IMG/VR virus record: IMGVR_UViG_3300025449_000003
Coordinates: 1 to 40,418 of that record
Source of the DNA: a virus
Length of the DNA: 40,418 nucleotides
Direction: 5' to 3' (one strand)
Made by a program: the position numbers and the translations under genes. Of this stretch, positions 6,041 through 15,645 are shown one piece after another. Under the pieces are notes generated by a model that saw nothing but the letters and a program-made list of their open reading frames with translations, searched no databases and had not been told where the DNA came from. The first letter of the stretch is position 1. The number at the start of each line of letters is the position of its first letter.

Positions 6041-8221
6041 ATGTTATTTAAACAAAATTTAGTAGTTGAAAACTTAGCCTCACCCTCTGGCAATCGTGGT
6101 ATTGCTGAGAAAGTATGCCATGAAGCATATATGAAAATGGTTGACTACTTAAGACTTACTCAAGCTAAAAATACTTACAACAGATTTACTGATTATCACT
6201 ATTTAAACATTCCAGTATCTGAATCTACAGAGCCAATTAGGGGTTTAGATTACATTCATCCTATTGTTACCCCAGGAATTGACTATGCAACTGCGGTAAT
6301 TACAAAATGTTTGATGCCAGATGGTAAAGTAAACTTTGAATTTGAAAGATTTGACGAATCTGACCAAGATGGTGCTGAACAAGCAACAGATATGGTTAAG
6401 TATTTCTTAAATAACAAAAATAATTCTTACATGACCATTCGTGATTGGGCACAAGATGCCTTATTGCACAAGAATGGTATTGTGATGGTTATGCCTGTTA
6501 GAGAAAACATCATTCAATACAAAGAAGTAACAGGCACTAGGGATCAACTCAAAGTATTTGAGATAGAAGCAGCTCAAAAAGGGTTAAAACCTCTTAGACA
6601 AGAGATGCGTAAGGTTGATGTAAATTTACAACAAGCCATGATGGAGGCTATGCAACCTGGAGATGAGCAAGAGGCAGAACAAGAGGTTGATCCAGGCGCA
6701 GAACTCAATGAAGCAATAAGGAATAATACTGTTTATCGTGCCAAATATAAGTTGTCAGGCACAAAGACAAATATTCGTATTAAACACGTTGCACAACATT
6801 ATTTTGTTTGTAATCCAACAATCCCACAGATCATGTATCAAGATTTTGTGGGTTTTTATGAGCCAATGACCATCCATGAGGCTAAGGTTCAGTATCCTTT
6901 CATTGATATGGAAGAGTTTGCTGATCACGCAGCATATGGTCCTGCGGGAGCTTACCAAGCAGGTGCATTAGAGAATGATTTAGCACTTCACGCTAGAGAT
7001 TCAACCCCAGTTCCTGGTCAAGGTGTTATTGCCTCACAAGGTGCAGATAGATATGCAAGAGTAGTTATGTTAACTACTGCATGGTTAAGGAAAGATGTAG
7101 ATGGCGATGGCGAAGAAGAGATTGTTGAGGTATGTTACTCAGGTTCATACATTTTGTATGTCAAGGAAGTGGATTTCATTCCTTTGGCTAATATGTGTCC
7201 AAAGCCCATTACTGGGAACTTCTTTGGTTACTCTTTGGGTGAGCGTCTAGTACCTATCCAAGAGTATGCAACATCTATTAAACGTGCTGAATTGTCTTTT
7301 GCAATGCAAGCCTCCACTCCTAAGATGGGAGTTAACCCAGAGTTTATAGATGCTGAAGAAATTCAAAGAGGTGTATCTGCATTGTTTATTTTGGATCGTA
7401 AGTTTGATCCTGCTAAACATGTTTATGAGTTTGCTCCTTTACAAGGTAATCTCGCTTATGTTGAGTCTGCTATGCAGTCGCTTAAAGAAGACAACATGGC
7501 TATGATTGGAATGACCAATCCTAATGACTCTCTGAATCCAGAGGTTATGAAAGATGGTAATTCAGGATTCAAGCTACAAACTGCTATGGGTCCAAACCAA
7601 TTGATCCAAGATGAGTTAATTAAAAACTGTGCGATAGCCGTACAAGATTTAATTCATTTGGTCTGGCACACAATGATCCAATATGCTGATGATTATTCAA
7701 TTCAGCAGTTGGCACACATATGTTCTGAGAAAGGTGGACCATTCTTAGATGCTCAGAAGATGGCCAACTATGAGTTTATTGATCGTAAGATGATTAATAT
7801 TGACTTAGGTTTAGGTTTTATGTCTGATGAGAATAGGTTAACTAGACAACAGTTAATTACTCAAGCACAACAACAATTTGCACAAGCAATGATGATGTTG
7901 ACACCTGATATGCCTGAGATGTTTGAAAAAGCTAGAAGACCTTACGAAGATACATTAAGAGTATTGGGTGTAAGACACGTTGATGCTTATTTACCAACTT
8001 TAGAAGAGGCAATGAAAATACTTCAAGCTAAATCTAAAGCACCTCCTTCTGCTGAAGATCAATTACATCAATCTAAAGCACAACTTAACCAGGCAACTAC
8101 TCAAGAAGTTCAGGCTAAGACTGGCAAGATTGTTAAAGAAACTCAGCAAATGGACGTAGACAATATGTTTGATGCTATGGCGGCTAAAAAAGGTAATCTT
8201 AAAGACGTAAGAATAGACTAG
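6041..8221 (+). CDS. Portal protein, P22-like size class
   Basis: The 726-residue product lies directly after the large terminase and before the scaffold-like and capsid genes, the standard position of the portal. Its length is close to that of the P22 portal (about 725). The N-terminal region contains YLNIPVSESTEPIRGLDYI near 55-75, then a long mixed alpha/beta clip and wing region. The C-terminal 80 residues are Gln- and Lys-rich and helical, consistent with a barrel-like extension. The dodecameric portal forms the DNA entry vertex and docks the terminase. AGGTTAAAT precedes the ATG. No frameshift is seen. Confidence 0.88.
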   Translation: MLFKQNLVVENLASPSGNRGIAEKVCHEAYMKMVDYLRLTQAKNTYNRFTDYHYLNIPVSESTEPIRGLDYIHPIVTPGIDYATAVITKCLMPDGKVNFEFERFDESDQDGAEQATDMVKYFLNNKNNSYMTIRDWAQDALLHKNGIVMVMPVRENIIQYKEVTGTRDQLKVFEIEAAQKGLKPLRQEMRKVDVNLQQAMMEAMQPGDEQEAEQEVDPGAELNEAIRNNTVYRAKYKLSGTKTNIRIKHVAQHYFVCNPTIPQIMYQDFVGFYEPMTIHEAKVQYPFIDMEEFADHAAYGPAGAYQAGALENDLALHARDSTPVPGQGVIASQGADRYARVVMLTTAWLRKDVDGDGEEEIVEVCYSGSYILYVKEVDFIPLANMCPKPITGNFFGYSLGERLVPIQEYATSIKRAELSFAMQASTPKMGVNPEFIDAEEIQRGVSALFILDRKFDPAKHVYEFAPLQGNLAYVESAMQSLKEDNMAMIGMTNPNDSLNPEVMKDGNSGFKLQTAMGPNQLIQDELIKNCAIAVQDLIHLVWHTMIQYADDYSIQQLAHICSEKGGPFLDAQKMANYEFIDRKMINIDLGLGFMSDENRLTRQQLITQAQQQFAQAMMMLTPDMPEMFEKARRPYEDTLRVLGVRHVDAYLPTLEEAMKILQAKSKAPPSAEDQLHQSKAQLNQATTQEVQAKTGKIVKETQQMDVDNMFDAMAAKKGNLKDVRID

Positions 8222-8228
8222 GAAACTT

Positions 8229-8618
8229 ATGAAGACTTTGATTGGGAATATTACCGATTACTTTAATCGGAGGACTAGGGTAGAAGATACAGAAAGCCAA
8301 GCACCATCTCACAGACGGGTACTTGTTGCGGAAAACGCACAGTCTGCAAAAAGATTATTAGCCAACAACGATTTGGCATTGTTGTTCAACCTTTATCGGT
8401 TTTACATCATGGACAGAATTGAAGATTGCAAGACAGATAAAGAAAAGATTGAGTATTCTCATAATCTTATTGGAATTAGGGATTTCATTACTTTCATAGA
8501 AAAGACTGAATACATGGAAAGACTTTCTGATGTGAAGTTAGAGAGAGAGCTGGAAAAGGCTAAGTCAAAAGGCTTAAGTCTTAAAGAGGAATTGCAACAA
8601 CTTAGGAAAATAGGATAA
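8229..8618 (+). CDS. Hypothetical protein between portal and scaffold
   Basis: A 129-residue, charged and mostly helical protein. Its last 40 residues (YMERLSDVKLERELEKAKSKG and onward) look like a coiled coil. I recognise no family. It is packed tightly between portal and scaffold-like genes, with seven- and three-base gaps, and so is probably part of the head-assembly operon. A head-assembly accessory role is inferred from position alone. Confidence 0.65.
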   Translation: MKTLIGNITDYFNRRTRVEDTESQAPSHRRVLVAENAQSAKRLLANNDLALLFNLYRFYIMDRIEDCKTDKEKIEYSHNLIGIRDFITFIEKTEYMERLSDVKLERELEKAKSKGLSLKEELQQLRKIG

Positions 8619-8621
8619 ACT

Positions 8622-9728
8622 ATGGAAAACGTAACCGAAGAGGCCGTTTCGCAACAAACTGGAAGCCCAGAAGCACAGATTGCTGAGATGATTGCCGTTA
8701 ATAGACGGAACAGTCCTCAAGTGATTGGCAGTAAAGAGCCTCCAGGTGGACAAGAGGAAGCATTAGCTGAATCCCCACAGGCTACTCCCGAAGAGGAAGT
8801 TGAACCTGAAGAAAGTACAAGTGAGACTGAGGAAACTGTAGATCAAGAAGATGGGGAGTCCTCCGCAGGAGACAACGAACCAGTAAACTTTTTTGAATTT
8901 GCAGAGCAAAATCCTGACATGAAGTTAAGGATACCGAACAAAAACGCAGAAGGCGGGTTTGTTGAATTAACTGCAAAGAAGGCGGCTACTCTCCTTGGGC
9001 AAACAAGTGCTTTAGACGAAAACTCTAGAAAACTTAAAGCTGAAAAAGCTGATTTTGAAGAGTATGAGTCAAGAAGAAGGGCTGAACTAGACGGATTGCA
9101 AATTGGTATTGAGATGACATTGGTTCCTCAGTTGCAAGAAGCAGCAGATGAGCTAATTACACTTCAAGGCTATAACCAACAATGGAAGCAAATCCGTGAA
9201 AGGGCACAAACTGAATTAGAGAAATCAGAAGCGGATGCAGCTATCCGTCAAAATGATCAACTTATTCAGGACAAGTCTAAGTTCATCCAGACAAATCGTC
9301 CAAAGGTACAAGAGTTTCTTAATGCCAGAGCAGATTATGTTAAACAGAATCTGGATAAAGCTAGGCAAAGTTTCTCAGATAAAGAACTGGCAAACAGGGC
9401 TAATTTTGAGGAATTAAGAGATAAATTATCTAAGGATTGGAAAAGTGCGAATGCAACACTTGTTCCTGGGGTTCTAAATATTGATTTGATCTCTAGTGAT
9501 GAGTTTTTATTGGGTTTGATTCGGGATGGAATGAAATTCCGTGAAAAGCCAGTAGTTCGCAATGTGGGTGGCTCGATAGCGGCTAGTATCAAATCTGGAG
9601 CTAAAGCGAAAACCTCACCTTCTTCAGAGACTGAAAGACTTCAACAAGCGGCTAATAAAGGCGATAAGAATGCAACTAGGCAACTTTTGGCAACAATGCT
9701 TGCGACTAACAAACAAAGACGTAAGTAA
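8622..9728 (+). CDS. Scaffold-like protein
   Basis: The 368-residue product lies immediately before the major capsid gene, where scaffolds are encoded. Residues 40-85 are very acidic (EEEVEPEESTSETEETVDQE and following). The middle (about 130-260) is a long charged helical region with coiled-coil character. The C-terminus is basic, ending in NKQRRK, as expected for the coat-binding helix of scaffolding proteins. This acidic, helical, basic-tail arrangement is the main evidence, since scaffolds diverge quickly in sequence. It would organise coat subunits into the prohead and then leave or be degraded. Confidence 0.75.
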   Translation: MENVTEEAVSQQTGSPEAQIAEMIAVNRRNSPQVIGSKEPPGGQEEALAESPQATPEEEVEPEESTSETEETVDQEDGESSAGDNEPVNFFEFAEQNPDMKLRIPNKNAEGGFVELTAKKAATLLGQTSALDENSRKLKAEKADFEEYESRRRAELDGLQIGIEMTLVPQLQEAADELITLQGYNQQWKQIRERAQTELEKSEADAAIRQNDQLIQDKSKFIQTNRPKVQEFLNARADYVKQNLDKARQSFSDKELANRANFEELRDKLSKDWKSANATLVPGVLNIDLISSDEFLLGLIRDGMKFREKPVVRNVGGSIAASIKSGAKAKTSPSSETERLQQAANKGDKNATRQLLATMLATNKQRRK

Positions 9729-9748
9729 CCTTTTAGGACTATAAAATC

Positions 9749-10903
9749 ATGGCACAAATCACATCAGCAAATCTAGGTAATGGTAACGGACCATACCAAA
9801 CAGATATCGTAGTTAAAGATATGGACTTAACAGTCTCTAACTATGTTAAAGATCGTACTCCAACAACTAACATGGCAATGTCCAAAAAGCGTAAGATTAA
9901 CTCTACGCTACACATTTGGCCTAATGACTATTTCCGTCAGCCTACACTCAATGCAAACTTAGAAGGTGCAGCAGTCACTTCTTCTTTGGCAGCATCTAAC
10001 ACTCGTTCCAACATTGGTAATTACACACAGATTTTCACAACAGTTATCGGTGCAACTGGTACTGCTCGTGCAGTTGAGCAAGCAGGTGGAGATCCACAAG
10101 CATATCAAGAAGTTAAGCAATTAACTGAGATCATGTTTGACGTTGAACTTCAAATGGTTCGTGCAGATGGTGCTTCAATCAAGTACTCTGGACAGTCAGC
10201 AACTCAAGGCGCATCACCAAACAACGGACGTAGATTCGGTTCTTTGTTTGCTTTTGCAGGTACACGTTCAGGAAATGACACAGATGGTGTTTCAGTATTG
10301 AACTTGGCAGCTTCTGATGGTACAGACACAACAACTGTAACTAACACAAACGTACCATTTAATGGTTTGTTGTCAAACGCAGGTTTGGGTTATTTCAGTT
10401 TTGGTGCTAACGAAACTAACCAGGCTTTTTCTCCTGTTTTATACAAGCAATTAGTAACTGCTGCTGAACAACGCTTCAACGCTAAGATTACTAACATGGT
10501 TGTACCTACATCACTCAGAACTACAATTTCTGACAACATTCCACAGTCACGTTCTATCAACAGGTTCAATCCTGCTGACAAGGGCGACACAATTGGTACA
10601 TACGAAGGTGACTTCAACTATACATACCAAATTGATGACAACTGGATCATGGATCAGACAGGTTCAAACAACAATGCGATTCTTTTCTTAAATCCTGATG
10701 TTGTTCAATGGGGTTCTTTGCGTGAACTTGGTCCAAACAATGAAGTATTCTCAAATGCAGATGCTTCTTTGGATCAGTACATCATGGAAGGTACATTGAT
10801 TGTGCGTAACCCAGCAGGTGTTGCAGTTCTTGCTGCTATCACAACTGGCACACCAATCACAACACCAAGAGCATCTAGCCAAGTTCAGCGTTACCTCGCT
10901 TAA
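9749..10903 (+). CDS. Major capsid protein, SU10/DUF5309-like
   Basis: This 384-residue protein follows the scaffold-like gene. Its segment at about 35-75 contains TPTTNMAMSKKRKINSTLHIW and an LEGA motif at about 73-76. This resembles the N-terminal signature of the SU10-type major capsid family (DUF5309), where a TP....GK segment leads to a W..D and an EGA. The rest is a hydrophobic, glycine- and asparagine-rich protein of normal coat length. It would form the HK97-fold icosahedral shell. A strong intrinsic terminator directly follows the gene, and codon use looks optimised (few rare-looking codons), both fitting high expression. Confidence 0.82.
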   Translation: MAQITSANLGNGNGPYQTDIVVKDMDLTVSNYVKDRTPTTNMAMSKKRKINSTLHIWPNDYFRQPTLNANLEGAAVTSSLAASNTRSNIGNYTQIFTTVIGATGTARAVEQAGGDPQAYQEVKQLTEIMFDVELQMVRADGASIKYSGQSATQGASPNNGRRFGSLFAFAGTRSGNDTDGVSVLNLAASDGTDTTTVTNTNVPFNGLLSNAGLGYFSFGANETNQAFSPVLYKQLVTAAEQRFNAKITNMVVPTSLRTTISDNIPQSRSINRFNPADKGDTIGTYEGDFNYTYQIDDNWIMDQTGSNNNAILFLNPDVVQWGSLRELGPNNEVFSNADASLDQYIMEGTLIVRNPAGVAVLAAITTGTPITTPRASSQVQRYLA

Positions 10904-10918
10904 TTTAGTTGAGAGATT

Positions 10919-10954
10919 GGAGGGAATCCCAAAAGGGTTCTCTCCCTTTTTTTT
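10919..10954 (+). terminator. Intrinsic terminator after the capsid gene
   Basis: An 11-bp stem pairs 10919-10930, with one bulged T, to 10935-10945 around an AAAA loop. It contains one G-T pair and is followed by eight T (10947-10954). This is a textbook rho-independent terminator. The next gene's ribosome site (GGAGAAG) begins immediately after the T run, so it sits inside the late block. It probably trims a high-abundance capsid transcript and lets a fraction read through. Confidence 0.9.
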
Positions 10955-10963
10955 GGAGAAGAT

Positions 10964-11470
10964 ATGGAATTGAATTTAGACAACGAAGAAGCCAAGATTA
11001 ACGAAGATTACTACATGAAGGGTAATCTAGAAGCAGGTATTGAGGGTGTTTTAGCCCGAAATAACCAAATGTTTAATGATGTTAAGTCTGGCACTTGGAG
11101 TCAAACATTCAAGACTGATCGTATCGACTACAAAATTGGTGCTGAAGATGGCAGACGATATGTCCAATATACGCAACATAACGTAGATGCTATCAGACAA
11201 AACTGTAAAGAAAGACGGGAGTTTTACAAAATTCACGGAACTGCCAATCCTTTTTTTGCGGGTACTTTCCATGCTATGGACTTACCCAAGTGTTTTGCTC
11301 ATGAAATAAGTTCTAGATGGTTTAATAATCGTCCCTGGGAGTTAATCAAGCAAGACTTTGATGACAAGATTCTTTTTTACGCAATAGTTAACGAATATTA
11401 CTCAGATTTTGTTTGTCATCCAAGCGGAAAAATACCATTGCCTTACAATCCGATAATACCTACTCGATGA
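10964..11470 (+). CDS. Hypothetical head-completion region protein
   Basis: A 168-residue protein without a motif I recognise. It is acidic at the N-terminus and aromatic-rich in the C-terminal half (for example ISSRWFNNRPWELIKQDFDD at about 113-132). It follows the capsid terminator with a good ribosome site (GGAGAAG) and precedes a connector-like gene. Head-tail connector or decoration protein are the positional candidates. There is no signal peptide or membrane segment. Confidence 0.65.
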   Translation: MELNLDNEEAKINEDYYMKGNLEAGIEGVLARNNQMFNDVKSGTWSQTFKTDRIDYKIGAEDGRRYVQYTQHNVDAIRQNCKERREFYKIHGTANPFFAGTFHAMDLPKCFAHEISSRWFNNRPWELIKQDFDDKILFYAIVNEYYSDFVCHPSGKIPLPYNPIIPTR

Positions 11471-11479
11471 GGATGTTTT

Positions 11480-12469
11480 ATGTCGTTATTTATCCAATCA
11501 GCCAATAGTCTCGTTACAAGAGTGGCGCAATGGGTAGGTGCGATTCCTGTTAATCAAAACATTAACGCTACTGCATACAACCCTTCTACTGGCGTAATAA
11601 CAACATCATCTGATGCCACTAGCGTTGTTTTTGTTGGTGACTTTATTTCACCCACGTTTGTAGGTCCATTTACCGCAGTATTAGCGATAAATTCAACAAC
11701 AATTACTGTATCTGACCCTGACCTTATTTGGGGTGCATTTAGTTTGCCAGTAAGCATTCTTAAATTGCCAACACAATCTACACTTGATATTCAGTTTTGT
11801 ATCCAATTTGCTGAATTGTCATTTAGAACAATTTATTTACCTGCATTAAGGAGTAATCCTTATGACCCAGTAAATCCATCTTCAGTTGTCACAAGCGCAA
11901 ATGGTTTAGCTCCTATTCCTTCTGACATGAATTGGCCTATTATTTTCTTTCAACAAACTCCTAGCTCACAAGTTCCGCCTGGTACATTAAATGCAGGGTT
12001 TGGACCTTGGATTATTTACGACAGGGTTGGAGATAGAGAGATTATTCGTTTGTCAATGATTGACCAGTTGTATGTAAAACCTTTTGGTGTTCCAAGGGTT
12101 ATTAGAGCTAACTTTTCCGAAGTAGGACCTAACTATTTGTTTACTCCTAATCCTGGTAACGGGACAACAATTCTTGCTTATTATGTGAAATCATTCCCAT
12201 TTTTGCTAGGTCCAACTGGAGATTCATTAAATCCTATTGTGCAAAACAACGCTATATTGGCTACATTCCCAGAGGGATATATGTACAAAGTGTTGTCGGT
12301 TTATTACGACAAAAAGAAAAACCTACAAGAATCTGAAAAATGGAATGCTCGTTTTGATTCTGCTTATGGGTTAATTGAAGACCAGGCAATGAAAGATCTT
12401 TGGAGTGGTGGAGATAGACATTTATCTTCAGAATTCCAACCCAGAAATTATAGATATTCTTTTAGGTGA
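11480..12469 (+). CDS. Head-tail connector/adaptor-like protein
   Basis: The 329-residue product starts MSLFIQSANSLVTRVAQWVGAI and has a beta-rich, Ser/Thr/Pro-rich body. Its C-terminal helical segment contains EGYMYKVLSVYYDKKKNLQESEKWNARFDSAY. A helical subdomain with YYDKKK and EKWNARFD near the end, in a gene located after the coat, recalls the tail accessory/adaptor proteins of podoviruses. I infer that it attaches below the portal ring. The assignment is by position and general appearance only. Confidence 0.5.
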   Translation: MSLFIQSANSLVTRVAQWVGAIPVNQNINATAYNPSTGVITTSSDATSVVFVGDFISPTFVGPFTAVLAINSTTITVSDPDLIWGAFSLPVSILKLPTQSTLDIQFCIQFAELSFRTIYLPALRSNPYDPVNPSSVVTSANGLAPIPSDMNWPIIFFQQTPSSQVPPGTLNAGFGPWIIYDRVGDREIIRLSMIDQLYVKPFGVPRVIRANFSEVGPNYLFTPNPGNGTTILAYYVKSFPFLLGPTGDSLNPIVQNNAILATFPEGYMYKVLSVYYDKKKNLQESEKWNARFDSAYGLIEDQAMKDLWSGGDRHLSSEFQPRNYRYSFR

Positions 12470-12475
12470 TCAACA

Positions 12476-14593
12476 ATGGCATCATCTAGTCTTTATGGAA
12501 ATCAAAATGCAGGAGTTGAAGTTATTCAATTTCAATACTTTGTTTTTTATCAAAGTGTTACTGCACCTGCAACACCTACTGGCGGATCATGGAACTTTCA
12601 AACAAACGTAGGAACTCCTCCTTCGGGATGGTCTAATTCACCGCCTGCAAGCCCATCTAATCAAGTTTGGGTATCAATAGCTTTTGTATCGTCATTAACG
12701 CCTACAACGCTATCCTGGTCAGATCCAGGGCTATGGTATCAACAAGGTGCGGCAGGTCAAGTTGCGGTCGGCACAACAACCACTTTGTCAGCAGGAAGCC
12801 CTGCTACTGTAAGTAATAGCGGAACAACCTATAACGCAGTTTTAAACTTTGGCATACCGCAAGGTATTCAAGGTGATGCGGCAACGATTGCAATTGGTAC
12901 AACAACGACTACTGCGCCAGGCACATCAGCTACTGTCACTAATTCAGGTACATCTTCTGCGGCAGTATTTAACTTTGGCATACCAAAAGGTGCAGGTGTT
13001 CAGGCGGGTGGTACAACTGGTCAAGCATTAGTTAAAAATAGTAATACTGATTACGATACAACCTGGACAACAATTACAGGTACTTTGTCTTACCAAGGTT
13101 CTTGGAATGCAAGCACTAACACTCCTACGCTGACATCTTCTGTAGGAACTAATGGTTATTACTATATTGTTAGCGTTGCAGGTACAACAAACCTTAACGG
13201 AATTACCGATTGGCAACCAAATGATTGGGCAATCTTTAACGGCTCAGTTTGGGAAAAGATTGACAACACAGACTTAGTAACCTCTGTTAATGGTTATACA
13301 GGCGCAGTTGTATTGACAAATACCGATGTTGGAGCACCTACCTACACAGGTACAGGAGCTTCTGGCACTTGGGGTATAAATGTTACAGGTAACGCAGGAA
13401 CAGTAACAAATGGCGTATATACAACTGGGAGCTACTCAAATCCTAGTTGGATAACTGCTCTTGCAGGGTCTAAAGTTACTGCAATACCAAATAGCTCGTT
13501 AACCAATAGTTCGTTAACCATTGGAAGTACAAATATTGCTTTAGGAGGCACAAGCACTTCTTTAGCGGGGATAAGTCAGATTACATGGTCTGGTTCGTCT
13601 AGCGGAACAAGCAGTATTCAAGCTTCGCCTGTAGCGGGTAATGCAATATCAATATTGCCAAACGTAGCGGGTATATTGGTTAATACAGGGGGAACTGGCG
13701 TAGTTACTAACACTATGTTGGCTAATTCCACAATATCTGGTGTTTCATTAGGATCAAATCTTAATACTTTAACAATTGGTACAGGTCTTAGCGGTACAAG
13801 TTATAACGGCAGTACTGCGGTAACTATTGCCAATACGGCTCCAATGGTTTATCCAAGCGCAGGAATTCCAAACTCAACTGGATCTGCTTGGTCTACAAGT
13901 TATGGTGTTAATGTAGCTAATGGTGTTGCAGTATTTGATGCCAATAAAAACTTAACTGTAAATTGTTTATTTGAAGGTTTTACTGCACAAGCTGCTACTG
14001 GCACAACAATAGTATTAGTTGCTTCATCTGTACAAAATTGGTTAATTACTGGATCTGGTGGACAAACTATTAAATTGCCAGATGCAACCACTTTGCCTAA
14101 TGGTGCATTTTTTACATTTAATAATAATCAGTCTTCTGGAACTATTGTTGTACAGAACAATTCTGGAACCACTATTGCAACAGTTCAATCTGGTGGATTT
14201 ATTGAGTTGATATTACAAGCTAATTTATTAGCTGCGGGAACTTGGGATTTTCATAATTTACCTCCGTCAAATGCTTCTTGGTCAACCAACACATTGTCTT
14301 GGGCAGGATCTTATACAAACGGAACATGGAACGGAAATGCAGTAGGAATACTTTATGGTGGAACTGGAGCAACAACTGCATCTGGTGCTTTAACCAATTT
14401 AGGAGCATCACCTTTAGCTGGTTCTACAAGCCTTGTAACGCTTGGAGCGGTTACAACGGGCACATGGAATGCAACACCTATTGCTAATACATACTTGGCT
14501 AATAGCTCAATAACTTTTGGATCAACCGCTTATGCACTTGGATCTACAGTTAGTAATGTAAACGGGGTTTCTATTGGTGGAGGTACATTCTAA
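12476..14593 (+). CDS. Tail fibre protein, modular
   Basis: This 705-residue, Gly/Ser/Thr/Asn-rich protein is typical of trimeric tail fibres. An N-terminal module (about 25-85) has TAPATPTGGSWNFQTN, GWS..PP and QVWVSI. It recurs in the next gene and, in diverged form, in the gene at 20150. Two imperfect repeats (about 95-160) end in FGIPQG and FGIPKG, like the collagen-type inserts of phage fibres. The rest is beta-rich with repeated GTWN and NSSLT-type strands. It would bind the host surface. It ends in SIGGGTF, as does the following protein. Confidence 0.82.
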   Translation: MASSSLYGNQNAGVEVIQFQYFVFYQSVTAPATPTGGSWNFQTNVGTPPSGWSNSPPASPSNQVWVSIAFVSSLTPTTLSWSDPGLWYQQGAAGQVAVGTTTTLSAGSPATVSNSGTTYNAVLNFGIPQGIQGDAATIAIGTTTTTAPGTSATVTNSGTSSAAVFNFGIPKGAGVQAGGTTGQALVKNSNTDYDTTWTTITGTLSYQGSWNASTNTPTLTSSVGTNGYYYIVSVAGTTNLNGITDWQPNDWAIFNGSVWEKIDNTDLVTSVNGYTGAVVLTNTDVGAPTYTGTGASGTWGINVTGNAGTVTNGVYTTGSYSNPSWITALAGSKVTAIPNSSLTNSSLTIGSTNIALGGTSTSLAGISQITWSGSSSGTSSIQASPVAGNAISILPNVAGILVNTGGTGVVTNTMLANSTISGVSLGSNLNTLTIGTGLSGTSYNGSTAVTIANTAPMVYPSAGIPNSTGSAWSTSYGVNVANGVAVFDANKNLTVNCLFEGFTAQAATGTTIVLVASSVQNWLITGSGGQTIKLPDATTLPNGAFFTFNNNQSSGTIVVQNNSGTTIATVQSGGFIELILQANLLAAGTWDFHNLPPSNASWSTNTLSWAGSYTNGTWNGNAVGILYGGTGATTASGALTNLGASPLAGSTSLVTLGAVTTGTWNATPIANTYLANSSITFGSTAYALGSTVSNVNGVSIGGGTF

Positions 14594-14997
14594 TGATGAC
14601 CAATAGCTTTTATGGTACTGCTCAAGAACAATCTGATGGACTTTATGGAAATGCAGTTGTATTTGGAGGAACGTATTTTCAATGGTTTATTTACTATGTA
14701 AGTGCTACTGCACCTGCAACTCCAACAGGAGGCTCTTGGAATTTTCAAACGAATATTGGAACTGCTCCTACTGGATGGTTAACTAGTCCTCCAACAAATC
14801 CATTGCAACAAGTTTGGGTGTCTATTTCTTTAATATCATCTTTAAACAATGCACCTACAATTACATGGTCAACGCCTGGATTATTTGCAATATCTTCAAC
14901 ATTTTCTTACGGAACAATGGCTCTTCAAAATGCAAATGCAGTTGCAATTACGGGTGGAACATTAAATGGAGCTGAAATTGGCGGGGGAACCTTTTAA
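14593..14997 (+). CDS. Short tail-fibre module protein
   Basis: The 134-residue product is a reduced copy of the preceding fibre. It carries the same TAPATPTGGSWNFQTN module with GW and QVWVSI (about 40-85), then jumps to a C-terminus ending in GAEIGGGTF, close to SIGGGTF of the larger protein. Its stop codon overlap with the upstream gene (TAATG) indicates coupled translation. It may be a fibre segment that co-assembles with its large paralogue, or a remnant produced by duplication and deletion. Confidence 0.72.
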   Translation: MMTNSFYGTAQEQSDGLYGNAVVFGGTYFQWFIYYVSATAPATPTGGSWNFQTNIGTAPTGWLTSPPTNPLQQVWVSISLISSLNNAPTITWSTPGLFAISSTFSYGTMALQNANAVAITGGTLNGAEIGGGTF

Positions 14998-15006
14998 GGA
15001 TTAAAT

Positions 15007-15645
15007 ATGTCACAAACAGGATATTCAAAAGTTCAACTATATAGTAGCTCGACTACTGCTCATGTTCCATCTGCAAGCAATCTTACTAATGATACAAATG
15101 GTTCTGAATTAGCTATTAACATTACTGATGGTTTACTTTTTTATAAAGATAACTCCAGTACTGTACAGGTGATGGCTTCAAAAGCATCCAACATAGGTAA
15201 CTTTTCTAGTTTAACAACTGCAATTACACTTCCCGCAGGAACTACTGCTCAAGAACCAACTGGCGTTCAAGGTATGTTAAGGTTTAACACCACAACATCT
15301 CAATTTGAAGGCTATAACGGAAGCGCATGGGCATCTGTAGGTGGTGCAGCAATATCTAACGATATAAGTACTGCATCCGTAAGATATCCATTATTTGCAA
15401 GCTCAACTTCTGGAACTGCTCTAACTGTATATACAAGTAATGCAAACTATCTGTATACACCTAGTACTGGACAACTTCAAGCTCCTGAAGTACTGGCTTC
15501 TAATGGTTTACTAATGATGTCTACAACAACATCTACTTCGGCCACTATACCTACTGGATCAAATGCAATCATGGTTGGCCCGTATAGTGTAGCAAGTGGA
15601 GCAACCCTTACAATTAGTTCAGGTCAAAGGATGGTAATACTATGA
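15007..15645 (+). CDS. Tail-fibre protein
   Basis: A 212-residue Ser/Thr/Ala-rich protein with repeats typical of distal fibre shafts. It contains TGVQGMLRFNTTTSQFEGYNGSAW (about 84-107). This QGMIRFNT-type segment, found in many phage fibres, often precedes a C-terminal chaperone or receptor-binding part. No S74 motif is present here. It overlaps the next fibre gene by four bases. I infer a host-binding or shaft role. Confidence 0.75.
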   Translation: MSQTGYSKVQLYSSSTTAHVPSASNLTNDTNGSELAINITDGLLFYKDNSSTVQVMASKASNIGNFSSLTTAITLPAGTTAQEPTGVQGMLRFNTTTSQFEGYNGSAWASVGGAAISNDISTASVRYPLFASSTSGTALTVYTSNANYLYTPSTGQLQAPEVLASNGLLMMSTTTSTSATIPTGSNAIMVGPYSVASGATLTISSGQRMVIL

